DNA of 64,000 bases, from assembly GCA_015680685.1 (NCBI GenBank), contig MNCI01021000.1:186887-250886 (forward strand). The letters are read 5' to 3'. Source of the DNA: Gnetum montanum (taxonomy: Eukaryota; Streptophyta; Gnetopsida; Gnetales; Gnetaceae). Shown piece after piece: positions 1 through 11,509 of the stretch (within the stretch, counting starts at the first letter, position 1; each line of letters opens with the position of its first letter). The notes beneath the pieces are model-generated. The model saw only the letters and a program-made list of their open reading frames with translations, made no database searches and was not told the DNA's origin. The translations under genes and the position numbers were made by a program.

Positions 1-1190
1 TCAGGAGTACGTCTGATATCTGTTATTGAAAAGTTCAAGCATCGTACTCCACCTCCTGATGATTTCTAGTTCTAAGGACCGATACCAGCTCTCTGCTTCT
101 TTATTGAGTGTCCTTGGGAATAACTTAAGCTTCTACCACTTATTATCTATATTCTGCAAGGCACAAGCATCGTGGAATGCCTATAAATGATGTTGTGGAT
201 CAATGTTGTATCCCCCTTCAAAACATGGAATATTATTTATGTCCAAACACTTGATCCGACTATCTTTTAAGTGCCTTGTGGGAATCCTAATGGCCTTAGT
301 AATGTCAAGCATGCTTCAGGTTGTGAGTAGGGGTTCATCATGATCATCTCTGTCATGACGTCTATGATGTCTACGTGGTGGTTCCCTACTCTCCCTACGT
401 CCTTACCCTCGTCCCAACTCTCGACCTTCCTGTCAAGGTCTCTCATCTTATTTACTTTTACCCTTACCGTTATGTTCACGATGGCTACGCCCAAATGTGG
501 AAGGAGAGTGTGAATGGTGAGATGAAGGAGAAGAAGAAGGGAAGCCATCATCATGGTGATGTCTCTTACCTTCTCTTTGGCTACTTCAGCCTTGATTGTG
601 ATAACAATCTAAGTGTCCATCCCTAGTGTGAGTGATTGCTCCTTCCGTGAACAATTTGTGTTCACGAGGATCAGAGTCCAAAGTATGTACAGTTGATCGA
701 AGGCTCTGATGCCTAACCTCTTCACCATTGTGAGGAGGGGGAACATCATTTGATAAATAACCCGTTATGAGGGGTTCCTCGACTCCTATTTCACTAAGGA
801 CATGCGGGACCTTGCCCTTCAACAATGTATGTTGACTCTCCTACCTTGAGCCCTCCTACGTTGCACATCTGTGGGATGATAATCCCTCATATCAAAGTCC
901 TCAGCAACATATTCAACGAATAAGTCTTGCATGCCAATCTGTGACAAGGCACGGAAGAGCATGTTCAGGATAGATCAATCTAGGGGTAACAAAATGTTAC
1001 CTTGCAGGTCTCTCAATCTCAATTGTTCATCTTGATGGAGGATAAAAGTATAATTTGGAATATACTCATCGGGATGAGTATATATTACCTTATATTGTTT
1101 AGGACTTGGCTAGTTTAAGTTATGTGTTATATGTTGCCGACTGTCTTCAGTGTTAGTCCTAGGTGAATTAACTTTATGAGAAGAAGTCAT
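1..1190 (-). pseudogene. gag of Athila-like element, copy 1 (partial, with stops)
   Basis: This reads as a gag polyprotein starting at the ATG at 1188-1190 (MTSSHKVN) and leaving the window at position 1. An N-terminal block with YTHPDEYIPNYTFILHQDE (about 1040-1095) matches YTHPNAFVLNFIFILHQDK at the same place in copy 2. Toward the left edge a Retrotrans_gag-like block (KLKLFPRTL...EAESWYRSLE, roughly 70-130) also matches copy 2. The frame is crossed by several stops, mostly where Gln is expected, and by probable frameshifts; the open pieces at 267-554 and 586-825 are parts of it. Gag forms the particle core in intact elements. This copy is coding-dead but only moderately decayed. Confidence 0.75.
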
Positions 1191-1315
1191 TTTTTACCGG
1201 TGTGCTATTTCACCATTATATAAGTTCTTATTTAACTAATTAACCCAAAGGTTCATTAAGGCTCACAACGATGTGAAAGATTTCCTTATGTTCTAATTGG
1301 CGTACAAACACTTAG

Positions 1316-1333
1316 TCCCCGGCAACGGCGCCA
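1316..1333 (-). other. Primer-binding site, tRNA-Asp
   Basis: The plus strand reads TCCCCGGCAACGGCGCCA, the 3' end of plant tRNA-Asp(GUC) including its CCA. On the minus strand this is an 18-nt perfect primer-binding site. One base separates it from the LTR terminus at 1335. It fixes the element's orientation. Confidence 0.93.
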
Positions 1334-1334
1334 A

Positions 1335-2291
1335 TGATCAGTGGTGGGTATCCCTACACTCAACCATATAAATACGAGCGTCGCATGCACGATCCAGTCA
1401 AACTTCGCAGACTAAATGCCTAGACGCCGAAAGGAACACTTGGGGTTAATTAATCATTGTCTTCCCAGGCTTGCTTGTATGTGTCACAGTGTACGGTTAA
1501 GCAAGTCTAAGGTATATGATTTTTATGGTATTTTATATTTTCTCCTATGCTAAGAGGAAAGGGTGAAGAAGCTAAGTCTAACTTTAACTAACTTACTAAG
1601 TCCTAGCGTCATCATCCGTTCCCACTTGCCATACACACCCTGAACTATGCAACTGTGGCTACCAAACGCTAATCATTATTGGGATCACCACACGTAACGC
1701 ACGTGCTCTAAGTGGTCGTACTGACGCACTTAACTAACCTAAGTGTGATAAGCATCCATTCCTTGGCTAACTGTACACATCCTTGGATGCTTGTAACCAA
1801 GTCGTACTTATCCCATGCTCTAGGAGTTGAGGGTGAGAGAGCCTAATCGCGATGAGTAGCCGATTCCTTGATTAGCCATACACATTCATCAATGCTCGTA
1901 ATCAAGTCATACTCATGCCACGCTAACAACCGGTAATAAATAAAAAGTAAGAAATAACATGTAATAAATCCTATCCATGCATTGCAAGGTTTATCCACAA
2001 AGCTCTTCTTTATTACCGTACACAACTTGCGTTTAGGTACAAAGCTGCTCGAATAAAGATTCGTTCACTTGGGGACTCCTACTGGGGGCACATGGAAATT
2101 AATCTATCTTTGGGGTGATCAGTCCACCAGAGCTTTGCTACTTCATGCTTATGATATTGAATAAGGGGAGTGCCACCTCTTATTTATAGATATGGTGGCG
2201 GACCGCGATATCGCGTACGCGATATAGCGGGGGACGACGCGATATCGCATGGGATGTGATATCGCAGCTCATGCGATATCGCGTCCCATCA
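1335..2291 (-). repeat. 5' LTR of Athila-like element, copy 1 (about 957 bp)
   Basis: The inner end is fixed by the primer site: in plus orientation the LTR starts TGATCAGTGG at 1335. The outer end at 2291 is inferred because the minus strand there starts TGATGGGACG, close to TGATGAGTCG at the matching end of copy 2 (54982), giving lengths of 957 and 946 bp. The two LTRs can be followed by eye over most of their length, for example caaccatataaat near 1362 and the block tacaaggtttatc/gcaaggtttatcc. An internal block repeats at 1757-1824 and 1862-1927. No target duplication can be tested because the other LTR is outside the window. Confidence 0.8.
2181..2282 (-). promoter_or_regulatory. LTR promoter: TATA box with five GCGATATCGC palindromes
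   Basis: A TATAAATA box lies on the minus strand at 2181-2188. Just upstream of it (to the right) are five copies of the 10-bp palindrome GCGATATCGC or one-base variants, at 2205-2214, 2219-2228 (variant), 2239-2248, 2256-2265 (variant) and 2273-2282. The spacing is 14 to 20 bp between starts. The layout looks like an array of binding sites for a dimeric regulator in U3; that role is inference. Confidence 0.7.
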
Positions 2292-3773
2292 CTAAGCATT
2301 AGCTCCTTTAACTACATCCTTAATACAAACTTCTATTTCACCTAGGAGGAAAAAAAAGGGTAAAGTTTGTCCATATATTAAGTAGGGAAAACAAACTACA
2401 GGTACTTCTTAAGGGCTTTAGAACCAAACATTAGGTAGCTAGAAATTGATGCGTAGGGTTTTTGCATCCAAAAAATTAGTATCCAAACATCCAAACCACA
2501 CAAACCTTAAATCATAAGCCAAATCAACAATAAAGTATATCGAATATCCAAATATACAAATCAAATTCCATCACCACCCAAAGCCCAATTTCTAGAAGTT
2601 GGCATCAACTCTCAGTTTTAATATGTTAATATTGGTATATGTACTCATTGTGCACAATAAGATGTTATCTAATTCTAAAGATAAAACAAAATATACAAAT
2701 TGGACTTAAAAAATAACCCCTTGATTTCCATTACCCCAAGGTTTCTTTAAAATTAACTAGCCCTTATTTTGTAATATAAGTCCCAAATTCAATGTTTAAT
2801 GAACCTTAAGTCTCATATGTTGTCACCAATGAATGACCTACCTACCTATACAACAAGGTTACTAATTAATGGTTTACCTCCTTGATCACCTACCAAAATA
2901 AGTATCTAAATCCACTAACATTGATGGATAATCTTCTTAAATGTTGAATTAAAACTTAATGGATTTTGGTTGTGATTTCTTCTTCTTTCTTCTTTAAATT
3001 AACAAATCAACACTACATTTTGGCATCAAAACTCTATGCATAGATTCGTAAAAGCTAAAATGACTCTTTTCTTCAGTGTTCTCCATATTGGCATTTCCAT
3101 ACAATGCTAACGAAACGTTACAACCTGCATTGTGATGCCTAATGCAAGTGGTAATGAAAATCACAATAGCTATATAGTGGCTAGAAAGTGCATTGGGATT
3201 TGTGCAAATGTCACAGAAATCTTTGCCTAAATATTTTTCTTTTCAACCTTGGATGTTGAAGGATGAATTAGATCCCAAAAGTCTAAAGCATCAGGCCAAA
3301 ATTATGTCATATTCAAAACACAGATTAAGAAAAAAAAATGTAAAATCTACCTGAAGGCCAGACTTGAGTCCCACCCCCTACATTGTGAGAGCATACACTT
3401 CTTGAGATATTGGGCAGGATAAGAAGAAAGCTTGCTCACACTAAATGTAGACCCAGCTAGTGGCCACTCTTATTGTATCTAAGTAACACAAGAAAAAAAT
3501 TGGATCTGGATCTATGCATGAAAAGAATTCGATTTGTGGAAGCAAGGAATAGGATTCATGATTTTAAATGTGTTTGGGTATGTGTGTCTCAAGAAAAAGT
3601 GGGGATGGGTTCGTAGTCGGGGACGTGAGATATCATAAAAAACATTGTAGAATATAGAACAAGTACAATGTAAATTCAAAATATTGTTAATGCTTAAAAA
3701 TTGCATAAAATATTGCAATGAAGCATTAAGTATTGAGTCTCATGTGTGTTATAAAATATTTTAGCATTATCAT
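2292..3773. other. Unassigned AT-rich sequence
   Basis: This is the flank of the Athila-like LTR up to the assembly gap. I see no recognisable protein frame, terminal repeat or RNA gene. Confidence 0.5.
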
Positions 3774-3858
3774 NNNNNNNNNNNNNNNNNNNNNNNNNNN
3801 NNNNNNNNNNNNNNNNNNNNNNNNNNNNNNNNNNNNNNNNNNNNNNNNNNNNNNNNNN
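3774..3858. other. Assembly gap (85 N)
   Basis: An unbroken run of N. Any frame crossing it is an artefact. It lies just beyond the 3' end of the hAT pseudogene, so that element's left terminus may be hidden here. Confidence 0.99.
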
Positions 3859-3883
3859 TTGTCACATTGTTCAAATTCTAATT

Positions 3884-6648
3884 TTAGCCTATATTTTCTC
3901 CTTGCTCTACTCTAAAGAATAAATTTGTAAAACCTCCTTCATTTTGTTCTATGTCATTAATATCATTTGCATGGTAATCATCTTCATCAAGGATTGAATC
4001 ATCAATATTAAGATTTATTGCTACAGGAACATTAACTAAGTCAGTAGAATAACTTTCTCTATCATCAACTATTGGAACATCATCATCTTGTAGATTAACA
4101 TGCCAATGAAGAGTAGGTGATTGCTTATATTTTATTTCCTTTCTTTCTTCTAATATAATCATGCTATGAACAGATACTAATTTTCAGATCTTTTTGGAGT
4201 TAGACTATTTCTTTTGATACGATGAATGAAAGAATATGTTGATCAATTTTTTTCAGTAGAAGAAGAAGATGCAACCTACATAAATGATAAAAACAAGAAT
4301 AAATTTTTGCATTGTTAAAAGATTCATTTTATAAATTATTCAAAACTTCATCAATAAACAAACTCATTTGAAGCTTCAGACTTAATAGCCTACTAATCAT
4401 GGTGTTTAGAGAATGCATAATGATATATAAAACATCACTATTTCAAGTTTTCAAACATCACATTTCATAAATTAATTAATGAAATTAATACGTATTAATA
4501 TTTATTATATGTTTAATGAAAAAATAATCATATTACCTGAGAAAGAAGCTTCACTGCTAAAGTTTGAAGTCTAGGAGTATCTCTACCATGCAAACTCCAC
4601 CATCTAGCTGGATCTTCTTGAGCTATTCCATCCATAACAAGTATAGTATCTTCACATTTAAATGATTTTGTATGCCCTTTAGTAAATTGAAGCCATTCCT
4701 TTCTAATTAAGCTAGCCTCACAAGGTGAATATAACCATTTAACATATTCTAAAAAACCTGTTCTTACATCAAAATCATCACAAGGCCTTGTTGGATTTTT
4801 ATCTCTATTTTTTGAAGAATACCACTTAATATGTAATGCATATGCAGCCATATGCAATGGGGTATTTGTAGCATTCCATCTTTTTAGAATCAATGGAAGT
4901 AACTAAGCATTATAAAAATCAAAAGAGCTATCCATTTCTATAACCCCTTTTTTTAATTTTTGTTAACATATTTTCATAAATTACATAAACTTCTCCTAAT
5001 GTAGGTGTATTTCTATGAGCATAACAAATAAAATCAACAATAGATTGCATCATGCTAACAATCCTCCTACATTATAACAAATACTTATTTTTAATATGAT
5101 ATAAAGATAAAAATATAAAAAATAGAATTATATTTTAAATAAATTATTTCTTACTTCATTTGTTTCCACCACTCATCTTAGAAAATATTTTCTCTAACAC
5201 TCTTTCCCATAGTTGTGTTGGCTTCCTCCTAGTTCTTCCATTTACTAGTCATAACCATTGTTTGTAATGATTCTTGTATCTCTTGCATTCTCTCCAACAT
5301 TATGAAATATGAAGCATACCTATTTCACAAAAATTATAATTAGTTTAGCATTAATAAATCAAATTTCTTAAAAACACACAATATAGATTTTTGTATTCTA
5401 TTACCTTGTTTCTATAGGCTTTTTGAAAGTCTTATTTTTGCTACATTCCTTGAACAAGGAATTTGAATAATGATGATTGTAAATGAAAATTTGTATGTCT
5501 CTTGCATCTTTACTAATATTTTTCACCCAATAAATTTTACCAATATCAAAAAGTGTATAATTTAGAGAATGAACACAACAAGGAGTCCAAAATATATTTT
5601 GATAAATCATTATTCTCATTTTTCTTGCATGCCTACAAATAGGAGCTGAATCTGTTATAATTTGAATAATGTTGTTTGAACCAATAGTTGCAATTTCTAT
5701 CTCTAATAATTTGGCTTGAAAATTAGCATCTTTTATATGATTGGAGCAATAGCATTAAGAAAAAATGGTCCAAGTTGACAACTAATTATAATATTAATTA
5801 ATGGACGTTGAAGAATATCAGTCCATCCATCCATTATAATATAACAACCACTTTGCTGCCAAAATTACTTCCATTCCTCCAACATTTTCATGCCAAGTTC
5901 ATACCTCTGATCAAGAAGTTCATCTCGAAATTTTATCTTTAGTTGGAGGGATATAAGATGGACCTACCATATAAAAATATTAGTTTTACTAATAATTTTA
6001 AAGAAAAAATGATAATTTAAAATTTAAAAATATTACCTGCTTCAATGACACAATGAATTGCTTCTTTGAATGAAGGAGTACATGCAAGTTTGAATGGTAA
6101 TCCATTTGCATAGAACATTTTTGCAATGCTGATATCAGCTTTTATTTTTTTTTTTCAACTTGAAAAATTATTTCTGTTTGTTTAAGAACTTTTCCTTTTG
6201 CTGGTTGTATAACATCATTTGTTTTGTTCTTACTTTCCTTTGTTGGAATACTTACAGTAATGCTCTTTATCATAATCTTTGCTTGAAAATAGTCATACAT
6301 AGCTTTTTGAATATTAGGATATGGAAATTTATATGCAATAAAACCTATTCCTATTTTATTTTCTAATGTCTGAAAGAAATAATGATGTATTCATGTACCA
6401 CTTGTAGTGAATTCATGGTTACATACATGCCACTTCCATCTTTTTCTTCCACCTCCTCCACTCCTACAAGTGTCTAATTGTGTTACGAATTATTTTAATG
6501 GAGATTTCAAAATAAATCTACCTTTTTCAAATGGTTTCAAAATTTCCACATTACAATATAAGACATTTTCTTCTTGCGATGCTTTTTCCTCCAATAGAGT
6601 ACTATCTATTTCATTCTCATTGCTATTTATGTCTTGAATAGAGCTCAT
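3884..6648 (-). pseudogene. hAT-superfamily transposase (DUF659 and hAT dimerisation type), intron-bearing, decayed
   Basis: Cut-and-paste hAT transposase relic. In order on the minus strand: a start at 6648; a BED-like zinc-finger remnant (WKWHVCNHEF, near 6440); a DUF659-like block (VIEA then PSYIPPTK near 6040-5950; IITDSAP and HLFWTPC-like FWTPCCVHSLNY near 5700-5560; FIYNHHYSNSL near 5490); a block FICYAHRNTPTLGEVY near 5020; and the C-terminal dimerisation region (WNATNTPLHMAAYALH, DPARWWSLHG, LQTLAVKLLSQ at 4880-4537, then STYSFIHRIKRNSLTPKR at about 4250-4195). Splice signals support at least four introns: 5964-6036, 5320-5404, 5067-5154 and 4276-4536. Conceptual splicing restores frame between family-conserved blocks. 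Stops occur, including TGA at the Trp of the conserved NWSTYSFIH motif. No terminal inverted repeats were found. Confidence 0.8.
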
Positions 6649-7137
6649 CTTTATGACTCTATAAATATTAATGATAAAAATTAGAAAATGAGATATGATT
6701 GCTACTCTTCAAAAAATTTAAAATGAATTTAAAAATAAAAATAAAAATAGATATACTTACCAATTGCCCAAATTACTGTGACTAAAGGTATCTATTTTTT
6801 CTTTTTCTGCTAGTAAAGAGCTTTTAGAAAAATATCTTAAGAGGTTTAACACTAAGATGTCCTGAGAAGGTGCACCCTAATAATTTATAATTGCTGCCAT
6901 CGATGCCATAGCTTTCATTGGTGTAACTTGCAAATCTTTGTTTCTCTAAGGTTGAATTGGCTATTGCTATAATGCAAGGATTGGAGGAGAGGAAACAACC
7001 AAAGAACTACTTCTATCCTTTTCCTTGAAAAGCATCCATGTAGAAGATTTGTCAACCTCTACTATGCGAGTGCTTTATGCCTAAAAAAGCTGGGATTGAG
7101 TGGGATTTTATCATTGAAAAGTACCCGATTTCTTCCC
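6649..7137. other. Unassigned AT-rich sequence upstream of hAT pseudogene
   Basis: No convincing frame. It may hold the hAT element's 5' untranslated part and right terminus, but no inverted repeat was recognised. Confidence 0.4.
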
Positions 7138-7860
7138 TCCCAAAGACACCAGTACAATGACTGATGCATGACTATCATGTGGGAAGGAGGGAGCTTAGGT
7201 TAGAACATTGTTGAGAGCTCAGCATAAACAATGGTTGGTGAACTTAGTACCCATGAGATATTGGGTGAACTCTAAATTTTTGTACAGTGAACTTATAAAA
7301 TCTCCATGTGCAGGGGGCATGAGTTGCTCAAGTGAACCACGAGCCATGCGTTCAAAAGCACAGTTATGAAGGAGATGAGATGGACCATTCAATCCACATC
7401 AGTCTGGCAAAGCACACATCTTCTTGAGCCTTGAAAGTTCTACCTCTGCAACTTGTCCCATGTCAACAACCAGAAAAACACCTTAATCTTGGATATCATT
7501 TGGAACACCCAGATTCTTGATTAATAACGGTCTGATTGTGCAAACCAACGATCAGCTCATGCTTGTTTTGGAATCTTGCATTTTACTATTGGTGGAAACA
7601 CAAGCTGACCTAGGCTAGTTGAGGGACTCTACTCCACATCCCTTCCTTGAGTTGGATCCCACAAGAGTAGGATCTTTTCCAAATCGTGCAAGATAGCCGA
7701 TGAAGCTGAAGGCATTGATTGGGTCTGTAAACACAGATACCAACCGTGGAATTCTCCAAAGTTTGCTTCGGTCGATTCTGTGGTATGATGTGCAAACCAA
7801 ATGATATGCCTTATGGAATAAGCCATCAATGTTGATATCACGTCCTAAGAAATCCAAGTC
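7138..7860 (-). pseudogene. Unrecognised coding-like tract
   Basis: A stretch visibly richer in G, C and CpG than its surroundings. The minus strand stays nearly open in one frame at a time: 7615-7857 (80 codons, containing LWRIPRLVSVFTDPINAFSF), then, after a break, about 110 codons from roughly 7480 to 7140 with only a few stops (containing HNCAFERMARGSLEQLM). I do not recognise the protein. It could be a captured host gene fragment, an organelle-derived insert or an unfamiliar element ORF. The neighbours give no clue: hAT relic on the left, unassigned DNA on the right. Confidence 0.3.
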
Positions 7861-9950
7861 AAGTTCTAAAGCTAGCTATCCCATCCATTTCTCTATGATT
7901 TTATTGAGGCTAAGAATTCACAATCCATTTCAAAGCTTGATCTTTAAAGAGGATAGGAGCTAAAGAGCAGTGTTTTGAGATAAGAATCACCAATGGTTTT
8001 ATGGCCACTCCAAGGTAGGCTTGGAATTTGAAATATAAACTGAAGCAGAAAATTTAAGTTAGGGCTTCAAGATATTGTTAAATATTTTTTTCTTTGTCTC
8101 CAAAGCTTTTTAATCCTTTTACTATTCTTTTTGAAAAATTAAAATAAAACATGAGATATAACTTTACCAAGTGAAATTTAATTTTTAACACTAAAAAGAA
8201 TGAATCTGAATCTAAATAAATCAAGATAAACAAGTTATCTCTAGGTAAAATAATTTAAAATTTTTAATTCTTTTTAAAAACTAGGACTATGCTTTCTTTA
8301 AAGTAGTTCTAAATTTCTAATTCTTTAGCTGGCTTAAGAAATGCTTTTACAACATGCAATGACTTAAGAAATCATAATTATTCTACAAGTCTCCAATTAT
8401 ATAATGTTGTAATAAGGTTGTTCTATTGTTTATTGGATTCCATAACTGTTTCTTTAAGATTGAGTAATTTCTACAATTCCCAACTACTATATTTCATCCA
8501 GTTTTTGTTTCTTAGGAATCTACCCAGACATGCATAAAATTTAATAACCTTAATAGGTAACTATTTAATTTGCACTAATAAAGAAAGCATTTTAATTTGA
8601 ATAAAAATCTGAATGTGTACTAGGCATAAATAGGTGAAAGATGCATGCAAAAACACATCAAATTCCAGGCCTACTCCAAGGGATGAAGTAATGTGGAGTA
8701 ATCTGTAGGATGAGGGCATCCTATATTATACATGGTGGATTTAGTGTAATCAACTTCTTTTGGACAAGAAAGCCAAGCCAACAAATGAAGCCCACATTTG
8801 ATTTGGAATGCTTGCCTTCAACATGATAATGGTGTCTATCTCCCACTTTATGGATATGATTTCCCATGGAAGCAGATTCACCAATCTCACTTTGGAAAGG
8901 CAAAAATCCAAACACTTTAAGATGAACATGTGAAGGTAAGGGGAGAAGGGATTCCCTAGGGCAAACCATTTTGATTGATGTGCATTGATGCTTACTACGA
9001 ATCTAGTTATTTATAAAGTGAACTTGATGCATCTCGTTCATCATATTGAAAAGCGTGGTTGATCCATCACTGATATCAACGCCTCTTAACATTTTTGTAA
9101 GCCTTCACAATATATAGTTTTATGAACAACCCTTTTGTCCTTGTAATATGTGCACAGTTTATGTTTTCATGCATTGTAATGATGCCATCTATGATATTTC
9201 TATTGCAAAGGACTTGATTCTAAGTGTGGTTGATGACTTGATGGAACAAATTTCTAATGTGTTTGACCAGCTGTTTAAAGTAAAATTTGTATAATTGTTA
9301 AGTCTGCACTACTCAAGACTTATGATATTATCTTTTTTTGAATTTAAAACAAGTAGAGTGAAGTTCCAAACCTATGAGAACATACCTTAGTTAATAATTT
9401 CATTGAACGTATGGAGTATTTGGAGGTTAATGATGGACCAAAGTTGTTAGAGTAGTTCAGTCATCCATATATCAAGGCTTGGGGCCTTATTGTTGCCATC
9501 ATGTTGTATCACCTATTACACCTCCTCATACAACACCATATTTTCCATGTAGATGTTGGGTTTTCAGTGAGGATGTTCTTTGAGAAAGGCATTGACGAGG
9601 TTAATGTCACAATGCCAAGCATAGTAGATCTTCATAAAATAATCCTTTCTTACCTCAACATCCTTTGTGGGATATTGGGTAAATGAAACAAGTTATTGTT
9701 TAGTGCATTTGTAGGTAGCAACCATATGAAAGAAGAGTGTGCCAGCTAATTCTTGAGTGCAATATCCATTACATTTTCTCTACTTACAAGAATTATGATA
9801 GAGTTTTTAATAGTGATCTATAGCATGGGTTAAGGAAGTCTTCCTAACCAAACTACTCTAGTTCTAGCCAAATTCTTGGTAGCATGCTAGTGATAGTGGT
9901 ATGGAGATGTCATTACTCCATCCTTATTAAGGATTACAGAGCTTGATAAG
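7861..9950. other. Unassigned AT-rich sequence
   Basis: Short open frames (for example 8721-8969 minus and 9501-9686 plus) show no family resemblance. Nothing supportable was found. Confidence 0.45.
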
Positions 9951-10404
9951 AATTTGATATGTTCTATCAAACTTAACATGTAAAATAGGATCTATATTAA
10001 TTAACAATTTGAAATTGAGTAAACACCATCACAGTGTTGTATGATATAGTTTAGGTTTAATGATTAATTACATTTCTAAATACTTTGTTAATTATTTTTA
10101 ACTATTTTTCATGTTTATTCTACTAATCAACATGATGGTTTCCTTACAAATATATGTATCTTCAATTTCCATCTTTGAGATGCATGCACTACATGTAACA
10201 GAGATAATCCAATCCACTAGGTTATACATCTTAGACTATGCTTTATATTTTTCAACATATCTATAATACTTTAGCATTAACATTGTGATGAACACTAGCT
10301 CTTGGTATGGTTAAATATCAAAACTCCTATAAAAATTTGTATTAACATATTTGGTCTTTTATTTTTTTAGACCTTATAATCATTCAATCACAAAACTTTA
10401 CATG
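9951..10404. repeat. Long direct repeat, left copy (possible LTR)
   Basis: About 454 bp aligning by eye with 15005-15464 in the same orientation. Shared stretches include ctaaatactttgttaatta, ttccatctttgagat, catgcactacatg, aggttatacatcttaga, cattaacatt and atcattcaatcacaaaactt. Identity is imperfect, with many single-base differences and small indels. Spacing and length fit an LTR pair about 5.5 kb apart, but neither a primer site nor TG/CA termini could be fixed. Confidence 0.6.
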
Positions 10405-11500
10405 CTATGGGAACATGTTTATGATGACACAAGTCACCAACATCATGAGTTTGATACAATAAGAAAGTTGGCAAGTGCAATAAATATACTAGTATGTATA
10501 AAATGTCAAAATCATAAAAAATCATTTCTATCCTTGCAAACCTTAGAAAACATTGTAGAGTAGCTTATATGACTAAAAGTGCAATAAACTCTATTATTTA
10601 TGTAGTTTAGTAATAATTCCCTAGTTGTAAATTATTTGTAGTAATTTATTTGATCCTTGTTTATTGAAATTTTGGAATTCATGGTATGCCAATCTAGATT
10701 GTCCATATGTTGCAAATTTCATGAAATATATTAACAATTTACCATCTTGTTTTAAGTATAAAATGCTTTATTATTGTATGATTTTAAAGATTGTTATAAA
10801 ATCAATCATGCATAGTTTAATTTTTCTACTTTTCAATGAATTTGTTTTGAAAACCTAAATTTTCTTAGTTTATACACCAACTATTCAACAAACTAGTTTG
10901 GTGGTAGAGGCCACAAACAATTGCAAGGTTCATGGAAGAGGAAGTGTAATGTAAAGAGACCCACTCTAAAAAGTATTTAGAACATGATCTATTTGAAACA
11001 CTCTCACCATTTCAACCGTCGGCATTGTAACATAAAGTTCATAGTGGTACATCCCATGGTGATGCCTCATCCTCTATAGTCAGGAAAAGTTCTACAAAGG
11101 TCAATTTCCACTTAAAAATGGTAGCACATTATGAAGTCATGAATACTAAGTTACGAAGCTTTGGACCTTTATTATCAAAGAATGAGATGCAAGGTACCTA
11201 GCCCAAAGGTTCAATGTGCAATATAGTCACTTTGATCTTAGTCTTATTTGTAAAGGTTTCAACATTGATCTAAGGTAGTAAGGGGTTTGGCATTGATGTT
11301 ATGTGCAATGATATTAGATTTAGTAGGTGATTTTGGAAAGTGATTTAGTGGGTAAGAATTGCATGATGATTTATATAAAATCTATTACTTAGGAAATTTT
11401 TTGAAGATGTGTTTTCATGAAAATTTTTGTATTATTTATCTCAAATCTCAAGTTTTTTGAATCATTTAAATTTAGTTTGGATGCTATCCATGTTTATTAT
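10405..11500. other. Unassigned sequence inside the direct-repeat pair
   Basis: No recognisable frame. No tRNA-complementary primer site is visible just inside the left repeat. Confidence 0.4.
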
Positions 11501-11509
11501 CTGTCAAAC

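Larger units (their letters stand above)
1..2291 (-). mobile_element. Athila-like Ty3/gypsy retrotransposon, 5' part (copy 1)
   Basis: The element reads right to left: LTR (1335-2291), primer-binding site (1316-1333), leader, then gag running off the left edge of the window. The order and orientation agree with each other, and each part has a counterpart in the second copy at 43679-54982. The tRNA-Asp primer site and that second copy's gag, protease, integrase and extra-ORF order point to the Athila/Tat branch of Ty3/gypsy; this is family knowledge, not a search result. Unlike most of the window this copy still holds many CpG dinucleotides and an exact primer site, so it looks like the youngest insertion present. 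Protease and pol would lie outside the window. Confidence 0.85.

Noticed and set aside
2205-2282. GCGATATCGC array as a HIP1-like bacterial motif (GCGATCGC) and sign of bacterial DNA
   Set aside because: The core differs (10 versus 8 bases), copies are confined to 78 bp of an LTR with plant primer site and TATA box, and the surroundings are plant.
3733-3915. Plus-strand ORF across the N run
   Set aside because: It consists mostly of undetermined bases.
9301-9690. Open plus frame at 9501-9686 as part of the direct-repeat element
   Set aside because: It lies outside the repeat pair and shows no recognisable motif.
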